64,000 nucleotides of DNA from HK1 sp965220535 (GTDB lineage: Bacteria > Pseudomonadota > Gammaproteobacteria > HK1), in NCBI GenBank assembly GCA_965220535.1, contig OZ244833.1, forward strand, positions 2,294,001-2,358,000, in the 5' to 3' direction. The notes below the pieces were generated by a model that saw nothing but the letters and a program-made list of their open reading frames with translations, was not told the origin of the DNA and searched no databases. Each line of letters begins with the position of its first letter. Position 1 is the stretch's first letter. This document shows positions 9,198-15,815 of the stretch, piece after piece. The position numbers and the translations under genes are program-made.

Positions 9198-9896
9198 ATG
9201 GATGCGCAAGAGAAAGAAGAGTTCCTGCAAGCGATCAATCAATCGATCGACAAGGCGGTCAACCATGCGATCGAGGCGCGGGACGGTCGCGTAAAGGCGA
9301 TGTTCGAGCAAGCGTTCGAGGCGCAGGACGGTCGCGTAAATACGATGTTCGAGCAAGCGTTCGAGGCGCAAGACGGTCGCGTAAAGGCGATGTTCGACCA
9401 AGCGTTCGAGGCGCAGGACGGTCGCGTAAAGGCGACGTTCGACCAAGCGTTCGAGGCGCAGGACGGTCGTGTAAAGACGATGGTTAGCGATTCCATCAAC
9501 AAAGCGTTCGAGGCGCAAGACGGTCGTGTAAAGACGATGTTCGAGCAAGCGTTCGAGGCGCAGGATGGTCGTGTAAAGACGATGTTCGAGCAAGCGTTCG
9601 AGGCGCAGGATGGTCGTGTAAAGACGATGGTCAGCGATTCCATCAACAAAGCGTTCGAGGCGCAGGACGAGCGCATAAAGAAGATGGTCGACGATTCCAT
9701 CAGCAAAGCGATGAAGGCGCAAGACGATCGTCTGGGATTGAAATCGGCCGAGGGTGAGCAAGAGCGCAACAAACAAGCCTTCTTGGAACAGTGCGCTCAG
9801 GGACTGAAGTGGTTACTATCCCCGGCTAGGCGATTGCATCTTCGTCGATCGGATCGAAAGATCGCCTCGCATCGCGCACGATGCGGGACCGAGTAG
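9198..9896 (+). CDS. Repeat-rich coiled-coil-like protein, array copy 1
   Basis: 232 residues, unrecognised family. The N-terminal block MDAQEKEEFLQAINQSIDKA is shared with the two following genes. Then come about ten tandem units of 15 residues (FEAQDGRVKTMFEQA type) or 19 residues (ending MVSDSINKA instead of MFEQA), and a shared block QDDRLGLKSAEGEQERNKQAF. The units are charged and amphipathic with no Cys, suggesting a long helix or coiled coil. The C terminus (GLKWLLSPAR and a basic tail) looks like read-through into decayed sequence rather than a domain. GGAG about nine bases before the ATG serves as ribosome site. Because the units are multiples of three bases, repeat gain or loss changes length without frameshift. 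Confidence 0.6.
   Translation: MDAQEKEEFLQAINQSIDKAVNHAIEARDGRVKAMFEQAFEAQDGRVNTMFEQAFEAQDGRVKAMFDQAFEAQDGRVKATFDQAFEAQDGRVKTMVSDSINKAFEAQDGRVKTMFEQAFEAQDGRVKTMFEQAFEAQDGRVKTMVSDSINKAFEAQDERIKKMVDDSISKAMKAQDDRLGLKSAEGEQERNKQAFLEQCAQGLKWLLSPARRLHLRRSDRKIASHRARCGTE
9270..9720 (+). repeat. In-frame tandem 45/57-bp repeats within array copy 1
   Basis: About ten units built on GCGTTCGAGGCGCAGGACGG plus a GTCGCGTAAAGACGATG-type core. Most are 45 bp; variants that replace TTCGAGCAA with a GTCAGCGATTCCATCAACAAA-like stretch are 57 bp. Adjacent units differ by only a few bases, indicating recent duplication. Confidence 0.85.
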
Positions 9897-9949
9897 TTCA
9901 TGTTATTATCGATCATGATGAAGCGAACACGGCAGCGGAGAATCGAATC
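9896..9949 (+). promoter_or_regulatory. Conserved leader shared by all array copies
   Basis: The stretch GTAGTTCATGTTATTATCGA followed by a short variable part and GCGGAGAATCGAATC precedes each of the three genes (also at about 9140-9197 and 10259-10318). It contains an AT-rich TTATTAT box that could be a -10 element and a GGAG ribosome site. Conservation across copies suggests each gene is separately expressed. Confidence 0.45.
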
Positions 9950-10201
9950 ATGGATGCGCAAGAGAAAGAAGAGTTTCTGCAAGCGATCGATCAATCGATC
10001 GACAAGGCGGTCAACCATGCGATCGAGGCGCAGGACGAGCGCATAAAGGCGATGGTCGACGATTCCATCAGCAAAGCGATCAAGGCGCAGGACGATCGTC
10101 TGGGATTGAAGTCGGCCGAGGGCGAGCAAGAGCGCAACAAACAAGCCTTCTTGAAACAGTGCGCTCAGGGCCTTAAGTGGTTACTATCCCCGGCTAGGTG
10201 A
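9950..10201 (+). CDS. Coiled-coil-like protein, array copy 2 (short)
   Basis: 83 residues from the same MDAQEKEEFLQAIDQSIDKA start as its neighbours, preceded by the same leader and GGAG site. It has only two repeat units (IEAQDERIKAMVDDSISKA and a following KAQDDRLGLKSAEGEQERNKQA), then ends LKQCAQGLKWLLSPAR like copy 1. The frame is open for another 23 codons upstream, but that is the conserved leader. It lacks the hydrophobic C-terminal segment of copy 3, which suggests truncation. Function unknown. Confidence 0.55.
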   Translation: MDAQEKEEFLQAIDQSIDKAVNHAIEAQDERIKAMVDDSISKAIKAQDDRLGLKSAEGEQERNKQAFLKQCAQGLKWLLSPAR

Positions 10202-10318
10202 TCGCATTTTCGTCGATCGGGTCGAAAGCTCGCCTCGCATCGCGCACGATGCGGGACCGAGTAGTTCATGTTATTATCGATCATGATGAAGCAAACCACG
10301 ACAGCGGAGAATCGAATC

Positions 10319-10633
10319 ATGGATGCGCAAGAGAAAGAAGAGTTTCTGCAAGCGGTCGATCAATCGATCGACAAGGCGGTCAACCATGCGATCGAGGCGC
10401 AGGACGGTCGCGTGAAGGCGATGGTCGACGATTCCATCAGCAAAGCGATCAAGGCGCAGGACGATCGTCTGGCATTGAAGTTGGCCGAGGGTGAGCAAGA
10501 GCGCAACAAACAAGCGTTCAGAAACGGTGTGCTCGGGGCCGCAGCGGCGATCATCCCCGGTACGGCGATCGGCTTTTCGTTGGTTGTCATCGCTCAGACG
10601 TTATTGCCGATGGTTAACGATGTCCTCCGATAG
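10319..10633 (+). CDS. Coiled-coil-like protein with C-terminal membrane segment, array copy 3
   Basis: 104 residues. It shares the N-terminal block and two repeat units with copies 1 and 2, but after ERNKQAFRNG it continues into a hydrophobic stretch, GVLGAAAAIIPGTAIGFSLV, then VIAQTLLPMVNDVLR. That would make it tail-anchored with a cytoplasmic coiled coil, and it is probably the ancestral form from which copies 1 and 2 lost their ends. Ribosome site GGAG and leader are as in the other copies. No known family was recognised; a role in membrane organisation or tethering is only a guess. Confidence 0.6.
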   Translation: MDAQEKEEFLQAVDQSIDKAVNHAIEAQDGRVKAMVDDSISKAIKAQDDRLALKLAEGEQERNKQAFRNGVLGAAAAIIPGTAIGFSLVVIAQTLLPMVNDVLR

Positions 10634-10965
10634 CCGTCGAGGAAATATCGCTTTCTCTCGGTGGCTTGACCTCTCGATATGATTTTTCCGCAAGCGCTTT
10701 TTGCGATCTCGATGGCCGGGCGAAATTTCCGATCATCGACGAGGTTTTTGTTGTTCAGGCTCGCCCGGCGATCGAAGGTCGCCGGGTGCTTTCGTTATCT
10801 TGAAGTATCGGGCTCGATCGACCTCCGGCGTTTTTCGCTACGTCATCGAAGCGCAGCCAAGACGGCTCGGTGCGATATATCCATCGCTGGATTCGCGCCT
10901 AGGCCGAGCGTGCCGGGGAGATATTGAAACGACGAGAAAGGATGCGGATGTCTGCCGCTCCTTCT
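10634..10965. other. Intergenic region between convergent genes
   Basis: No gene recognised. It contains an 8-bp hairpin, CCCGGCGA at 10764-10771 with TCGCCGGG at 10779-10786, followed by only a scattered T-rich stretch; this may end transcription of the coiled-coil array. Base composition shifts towards AT at the right end, where the next gene begins. Confidence 0.45.
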
Positions 10966-11817
10966 TCATCCGAAGATATGCGATAGGAAATAATCCTTGA
11001 TCACATTTTCGAATTCATATCGAGACCTTCTATTGGTTTCGATCGCATACAATAAAACGCGCATTGCTAAAATATCCGACCAAGTGAAATTATCAATATT
11101 AGCCTGATAACCATAACCTTTATTAAATAGACTCCTTTCAGATACTCGAAATTTTCGGTCAGGGAGTCCTCCATGAAAGAAAGCGTGCGCGATTTCTTCC
11201 CGTATGCATGCATCGAAACGATAGTCCAGTTGTGTTTTTTTAGTCGATATGTTAATAACCACAACGCCAGGTTGCAAAATCCCGAGCGGTAACCTTGGAT
11301 CACCCCGATATTTAATATCATATTGTTTAAAAACTTGGCATGGGAATTGTTCAGGTATCGGTTTAGTGTATGCTTTATATTTATCGACAAGATTATTAAA
11401 TTCTTTGGATTTTCGCTCCCCATAAACACGCAGATATTCATCTTTAATTGTCTCCCTAAGAACTAGAAGACTATCGTCGTAAACACTCGCAACAAGAATC
11501 GTTATCTTGGCCTCCTCGCGCGCGGTGGTCAATCGTACCAAGGGATAGGGAAAGATATCATTGAATTCATCGAGGATATGCGAAGTTCGTTCACTGAAGG
11601 ATTCAGGGATGACAAAAACGGCTACGGGAATATCCGGCCGATCCATGACGAATAGCTTTTTATTTTCGGATTCGGATCCAAAGGCTGTTCGATGTACTTG
11701 GCTCTTAATAAAAACACTTCCCAGCAGTAAAAATATCAATCCCGACACCGAGACGGAAAGTGCCCAAGTCACCTTGGGCGCTTTCCTTAGCCGAACTCGA
11801 AGGCTCGGCTTGGCCAC
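10966..11817 (-). CDS. Membrane-anchored protein, DUF2927-like, AT-rich
   Basis: 283 residues. A basic N terminus is followed by one transmembrane segment (about residues 18-37, ALSVSVSGLIFLLLGSVFI), so the rest is probably periplasmic. The C-terminal part has CIREEIAHAFFHGGLPDRKF, then SLFNKGYG and a DILAMRVLLY segment. The order Cys-x-x-Glu-Glu, a following small-residue/Asp turn, then an acidic-leucine helix resembles DUF2927 proteins. The EEIAH stretch is not a full HExxH zinc motif. Codon use and composition are markedly more AT-rich than every neighbour, a sign of horizontal acquisition. Function unknown. Confidence 0.65.
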   Translation of the reverse strand: MAKPSLRVRLRKAPKVTWALSVSVSGLIFLLLGSVFIKSQVHRTAFGSESENKKLFVMDRPDIPVAVFVIPESFSERTSHILDEFNDIFPYPLVRLTTAREEAKITILVASVYDDSLLVLRETIKDEYLRVYGERKSKEFNNLVDKYKAYTKPIPEQFPCQVFKQYDIKYRGDPRLPLGILQPGVVVINISTKKTQLDYRFDACIREEIAHAFFHGGLPDRKFRVSERSLFNKGYGYQANIDNFTWSDILAMRVLLYAIETNRRSRYEFENVIKDYFLSHIFG

Positions 11818-11989
11818 TACGGATACGCTCCGAACGCGGCATCGCCTCCGGCGGGCTCGGCATGCTCTTTTTTTTATCGTGAGTTTCCTCCGTTATCCCA
11901 TAAGACCAAGTCTTAATGATCGTCTCGAATAACTCTAGGGCGGGGGGCCACCGTTATGGGGAGATGCCGAATATAAGCGGCGAGCATCC

Positions 11990-12982
11990 CTAGGCGTCCG
12001 TCGATCGATGAAGCACGATCGCTCCGCCGAGGGCGGTGGGAAGAATGACCGTCGTCAGACCGTCGGCAGCGGTGTGCAGCCGCAATCCCGAGCGTAAGGC
12101 GTATTTGGCCAGTGCGGATGGATCCTCGCAGGCGAGGGCGTATCCCGCCATCCACGGTAGGCAAGGGGGTTCTAGCCCGATTCGATCGAGAGTGCCGGCT
12201 TCGTCGAGAATCCAAAGAGAGCCTCGTTCGAGCATGAAGCGGGCCCCGTTAGCGACGCGTAGAAAAGGTCGGTTCAGATAAAGGCGGTAGCGCTCGATCG
12301 CTTCTGCGACATCGGCGACGCAAAAGAAAAGATCCGTCAGCCGCTTGGCTCCGTTCGGATGCGCAAGGCGTCCGCTCTCCCAAGCGACGGGGGCGGTGCG
12401 ATGGGTCAGGAACTGTACCCGGCCTTCGGGAAGGCTCCCCGGCTCGCAGCGAGCCACGGTGAAGCGAAGGCTTCGCTTTTCCCCCGAAAGGAGGGTCGTT
12501 TTGCGCGTCAAGGAGACCGGCGGCCGCTGAGGAAATCCTGCCTCGATCAATCGTCGGTGGTGCGCTTTGGCGTCGGCGACACCGAAGGCGGCCAGATGCA
12601 CTCCGATATGACGCGCGATCCCGGCGCGAATTTCGAGACCGACCGGGGTGTCGGCCGTCGGCCACAGGATCTCGATATAGCCCTCGCGCAGCATGGCGCA
12701 GCGATTCGAAGCGCCGGCGGCCGTCGGTACGCCCGCATCCTTCGCTTCCGGACCCTTGGCCGCTGCGAGCGTCGCTTGCAGCTGCACCGATGCGCCGGTC
12801 AGCCGGAACCCGAGCCGAGAAAGAGCGCTCTTCGCCGCCTCCGGATCGGGGACCCAATGGGCGATGTGATCAAGAAAAATCGCATCGTCCTCGACGGGAA
12901 CTTGCGCCGCTCCGACCTCGTTTTCGTCCAAGCCATCGTTCGACTCTTCGCTCGACCCATCGTTCGACCCTTTGCTCGACAT
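11990..12982 (-). CDS. Glyoxalase-like (VOC superfamily) protein
   Basis: 330 residues. After an acidic Ser/Asn-rich leader of about 30 residues comes FLDHIAHWVPDPEAAKSALS, the characteristic first strand and helix of the glyoxalase-like VOC group, and a second VOC half from about residue 215 (TDLFFCVADVAEAIERYRLY). Motifs such as GYIEILWP and the histidine-containing RHIGVHLAAFGVAD fit two beta-alpha-beta-beta-beta modules. VOC proteins are often metal-dependent lyases, isomerases or dioxygenases, and the substrate is not predictable. It stands alone with large non-coding flanks. The leader may be over-long if translation begins at an internal codon near VEDDAIF. Confidence 0.75.
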   Translation of the reverse strand: MSSKGSNDGSSEESNDGLDENEVGAAQVPVEDDAIFLDHIAHWVPDPEAAKSALSRLGFRLTGASVQLQATLAAAKGPEAKDAGVPTAAGASNRCAMLREGYIEILWPTADTPVGLEIRAGIARHIGVHLAAFGVADAKAHHRRLIEAGFPQRPPVSLTRKTTLLSGEKRSLRFTVARCEPGSLPEGRVQFLTHRTAPVAWESGRLAHPNGAKRLTDLFFCVADVAEAIERYRLYLNRPFLRVANGARFMLERGSLWILDEAGTLDRIGLEPPCLPWMAGYALACEDPSALAKYALRSGLRLHTAADGLTTVILPTALGGAIVLHRSTDA

Positions 12983-13577
12983 CGCCCGGTCCTCGTCTTG
13001 CGCTCTTTTGCCCTTCGACCACGGCCTTTCGATCGCCGCCCCGGTTCCGGCATCGTACCCCTCGGGGCCATCGATGCGTCGCTTCTCGATACGAGGCCCG
13101 ACGATGCCGAGATCGAAGTCCCCAAGGCCTGATATTGCGGCGATTTCTCAGAAGATCCGCGATTCCTCGCGACCATGCCCTCGACTCTGCACTCGATCTT
13201 AGGCAAGGACGCTTTCGGCTCTCGAAACCGCAGGCTTCGAGTCGACGAAGGGTTCGGCAGCGAGACCCCGCGATCCGAAGCGGGCCTCGATGCCGATCGC
13301 TCTCGGTGCGATCGGTCGCACCGAAGGCAAGCAGGCTCGTTTCGCCGGGGGTCTCGTCGATGGCGGCGCGAATCGCATCCATCGATCGCAAGCCGTCCGC
13401 GCCGCCGGAACGCCGGTGCCCGCTTGCCCGGCTTCGGTCTTCGGATCCGAAGACGACGCACGCCGAGCGTGCCGTGTGTTATTCGGCGATCCGCCCGGTC
13501 GCCTGTTCATGGTGCAACCTCTCCGCTCGCCCGACGACGCGCAGGCGATGCTACGCCCGCATCGAATGGAGCCCGCT
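12983..13577. other. Gene-poor region
   Basis: About 600 bases with open frames on both strands but no recognisable product. It is rich in TCGAT and CGATCG words. Directly before it, in the start of the VOC gene, the motif TCGTTCGAC/TTCGCTCGAC is repeated four times. It may hold decayed sequence. Confidence 0.4.
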
Positions 13578-13901
13578 ATGAATCCTTGTATCTGTGTCAT
13601 CGCGCTGATGATCTTCGACCGCGCATCGATCGCCTTGCTCGCTTTCCATGATGGCAACCCCTTCGTCGATTGGCTCGGGGTGTCGGTGATCGCAATCCTT
13701 GCGATCGCCGGTGCGTCGGTCGATGCCACCCGTCAAGCGAAGATAAACGAGCGCGTGCTTTCACGTCTTGACGAGTTGCAACGCGGGCGTATTCGAGACC
13801 GCGACGACATCCGCGCCCGATTCGAAAATCGCAAGCCGTCGCGCCACCGGCGACCGCGACCACCACTGACCGCACCGCACCGCTTCGGAGCCTATCGATG
13901 A
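13578..13901 (+). CDS. Possible small membrane protein, unrecognised
   Basis: 107 residues from the ATG at 13578, with GGAG seven bases upstream. The N-terminal half has two hydrophobic stretches (CICVIALMIFD and WLGVSVIAILAIAGASV) suggesting one or two membrane segments, followed by a charged tail KINERVLSRLDELQRGR and a basic end. No family was recognised. The layout (membrane hairpin plus short cytoplasmic coil) resembles many small inner-membrane proteins. Lack of known homologues makes this tentative. Confidence 0.35.
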   Translation: MNPCICVIALMIFDRASIALLAFHDGNPFVDWLGVSVIAILAIAGASVDATRQAKINERVLSRLDELQRGRIRDRDDIRARFENRKPSRHRRPRPPLTAPHRFGAYR

Positions 13902-14251
13902 CACGCGAAGAAAGCCTAGAAAAACTAAAAAGATCGGCAAGACCATCGCCGCTTCGTTGCGGATTCGCGACCGGCTTGAAACTTGGCCCGCGCGGGTGCC
14001 AAAGCCGAGGTCGAACGAAGGAAGAGCGGGGCCGACGAGTCGGTAGCCGATAGCAGCGAGCGAGTCGGAGCTTGCGGATATTTTTTCCGTCGTTTTCGGA
14101 AATCCCGCTCTGAATACCCTAAAATAAGAGCCTCCAAGTTTCTCGATATCCCCGATCCTGTCCATCGCCTTCGAAGCGATCGGGATATGTCTTTTCGAAA
14201 GAGTTGTCGATGCGGTACGAGCGCAAGCGAGAAGGGAATCAAAAGACGACG
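13902..14251. other. Intergenic region upstream of the ccm operon
   Basis: About 350 bases without a recognisable gene. The ccm promoter should lie here; an AT-richer stretch around 14120-14135 (CCTAAAATAAGAG) is the best visual candidate but lacks a matching upstream box. Confidence 0.4.
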
Positions 14252-15025
14252 ATGTGGACCTTCCTGCACCGCTTCGCATCCCCTCCCTTTTTCTATCGCC
14301 TATCTGCGGATATTGCCCGATGGACGGGTTGGATCTGTCTCGGATTGCTGGTGGCCGGGCTTTACGGCGGCTTGGTCGCGGCTCCGCCGGATTATCAGCA
14401 AGGGGATAGTTATCGGATCATTTTCGTGCACGTACCCAGTGCATGGATGTCGCTTTTCATCTATGCGACGATGGCCGCCGCCGGCGCCGTCGCTTTGATT
14501 TGGCGGATCAAGCTCGCCGAGATCGTCACCGTGGCCAGCGCCCCGATCGGGGCCTCCTTCACCTTTCTCGCCTTGGTCACCGGCTCCTTGTGGGGTAAGC
14601 CGATGTGGGGGACTTGGTGGGTATGGGATGCGCGTTTGACATCGGAGCTGATCCTGCTCTTTCTCTATTTCGGGGTGATCGGCCTGTCCATGGCGATCGA
14701 GGATCGTCGCACGGCAAGCCGGGCTGCGGGTATCCTTGCCGTCGTCGGGGTGGTCAATATCCCGATCGTTCACTATTCGGTGGAATGGTGGAGCACTTTG
14801 CACCAAGGTCCGACCATCACCAAATTTTCCGCCCCCTCGATCCACTTGTCGATGCTGATCCCCTTGTTGTCGATGGCCTTGGCCTTCATGCTTTTTTACA
14901 TCACGGTCCTGATGCTTCGGATGCGCTGCGAGCTACTGGAGCGGGAGCGCCATTCGCGTTGGGTACGCGATCTCGTATTCGCACCCGAAAGCGCTGATAT
15001 GACGGATATCGCGAGACGAGCATGA
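14252..15025 (+). CDS. ccmC: Cytochrome c maturation heme protein CcmC
   Basis: 257 residues. The start at 14252 was chosen because MWTFLHRFASPPFFYRL matches the family's usual N terminus (MWKTLHQLAIPP... in E. coli); an upstream in-frame ATG at 14210 would add 14 residues. Six membrane segments, the conserved ADYQQG-like PPDYQQGDSYRIIFVHVPSA, the tryptophan-rich heme-handling motif WGTWWVWDARLTSELILLF and HYSVEWW are all present. CcmC binds heme at the outer face of the inner membrane and loads it onto CcmE. It is the first gene of ccmC-D-E-F-H, joined to ccmD by an ATGA overlap. Confidence 0.96.
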   Translation: MWTFLHRFASPPFFYRLSADIARWTGWICLGLLVAGLYGGLVAAPPDYQQGDSYRIIFVHVPSAWMSLFIYATMAAAGAVALIWRIKLAEIVTVASAPIGASFTFLALVTGSLWGKPMWGTWWVWDARLTSELILLFLYFGVIGLSMAIEDRRTASRAAGILAVVGVVNIPIVHYSVEWWSTLHQGPTITKFSAPSIHLSMLIPLLSMALAFMLFYITVLMLRMRCELLERERHSRWVRDLVFAPESADMTDIARRA

Positions 15026-15279
15026 TCGAGATCCTCTCCGATTTTTTCCTCATGGGCGGCTATGCCTTCTATGTTTGGACCTCATACGCGATCACTTTTG
15101 CGGTGCTCGCGCTCAACTGGTGGGCACCGATGCGACGCCGGCGTCGGATTTCCCGATCCTTGGCGCACGGAGCCCGACTTTCCCGCATCGGCGCCGCGCC
15201 TGAAGCCTGCGATCTCCGGCGAGCGAACGAAGTCGATCCTCCCGACGATATCTCGACCCCCGGAGCTTCGCCGTCATGA
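15022..15279 (+). CDS. ccmD: Heme exporter protein CcmD
   Basis: 85 residues, small inner-membrane protein. MGGYAFYVWTSYAITFAVLALN is the typical CcmD single membrane segment with its GGY..YVW..Y pattern, followed by a basic cytoplasmic tail (MRRRRRIS). CcmD helps release holo-CcmE from the CcmABC complex. It overlaps both ccmC and ccmE by four bases. The C-terminal tail of about 45 residues is longer than usual and low in complexity. Confidence 0.9.
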   Translation: MIEILSDFFLMGGYAFYVWTSYAITFAVLALNWWAPMRRRRRISRSLAHGARLSRIGAAPEACDLRRANEVDPPDDISTPGASPS

Positions 15280-15815
15280 ACCGGCGGCGACAGCGGATGT
15301 TTTTCGTCGGGCTGATCTTAGGCGGGGTGGCGGTGGCGACGGCATTGGTCATCGCCGCGATGGGAGAAAATATTCTCTATTTCTATAGCCCGAGCCAAGT
15401 GCAAGCGGGAGAGGCTCCGCAGCAGGCGAAGATCCGGGTCGGCGGTTTGGTGGTCGATGGCAGCGTCGAGCGAGGCGAGGGACTCGAGATATCCTTTTTA
15501 TTGAGCGATGGAGCGCAGGAGGTCGAAGTCGAATACACCGGCATCCTTCCCGATCTTTTCCGCGAGGGCCAAGGGATAGTGGCATTCGGGGTGCTCGATG
15601 GAAAAAGACGCCTTGCCGCCGATGAAGTGCTTGCCAAGCATGACGAGAATTACATGCCGCCGGAGGTCGCGCAAGCGATGGAACTGGCGAAAAGCGGCGG
15701 CAAGATGCCGATGCCCGATGCGATTGCCCCTGACGAGATCCCTCAAGGGTCGGATCGAGGGTCGGGCCGAGAGTCGGGAATCGTCGAAGAGGCCGCGCAA
15801 GGAAAGGGCGGATGA
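15276..15815 (+). CDS. ccmE: Cytochrome c-type biogenesis heme chaperone CcmE
   Basis: 179 residues. An N-terminal membrane anchor (about residues 9-29) is followed by the periplasmic OB-fold (QAKIRVGGLVVDGSV, VEYTGILPDLFREGQGIVAFG) and the heme-binding motif LAKHDENYMPP, with H122 the covalent heme ligand and Y126 the axial ligand. CcmE carries heme from CcmC to the CcmFH ligase. The HxxxY form is the common proteobacterial type. The last 30 residues (SDRGSGRESG) are a low-complexity tail containing a small internal duplication. ATGA overlaps join it to ccmD and ccmF. Confidence 0.96.
   Translation: MNRRRQRMFFVGLILGGVAVATALVIAAMGENILYFYSPSQVQAGEAPQQAKIRVGGLVVDGSVERGEGLEISFLLSDGAQEVEVEYTGILPDLFREGQGIVAFGVLDGKRRLAADEVLAKHDENYMPPEVAQAMELAKSGGKMPMPDAIAPDEIPQGSDRGSGRESGIVEEAAQGKGG

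Noticed and set aside
9270..9720. Possible CRISPR array
   Set aside because: The repeats are contiguous, in frame and without unique spacers.
8742..9776. Antisense frame over the coiled-coil repeats rich in LRLERLLEHRLYTT
   Set aside because: It is the reverse reading of in-frame repeats, and the plus strand has conserved starts and ribosome sites in three copies.
12359..13132. Plus-strand frame opposite the glyoxalase-like gene
   Set aside because: No recognisable product. The minus strand shows VOC structure.
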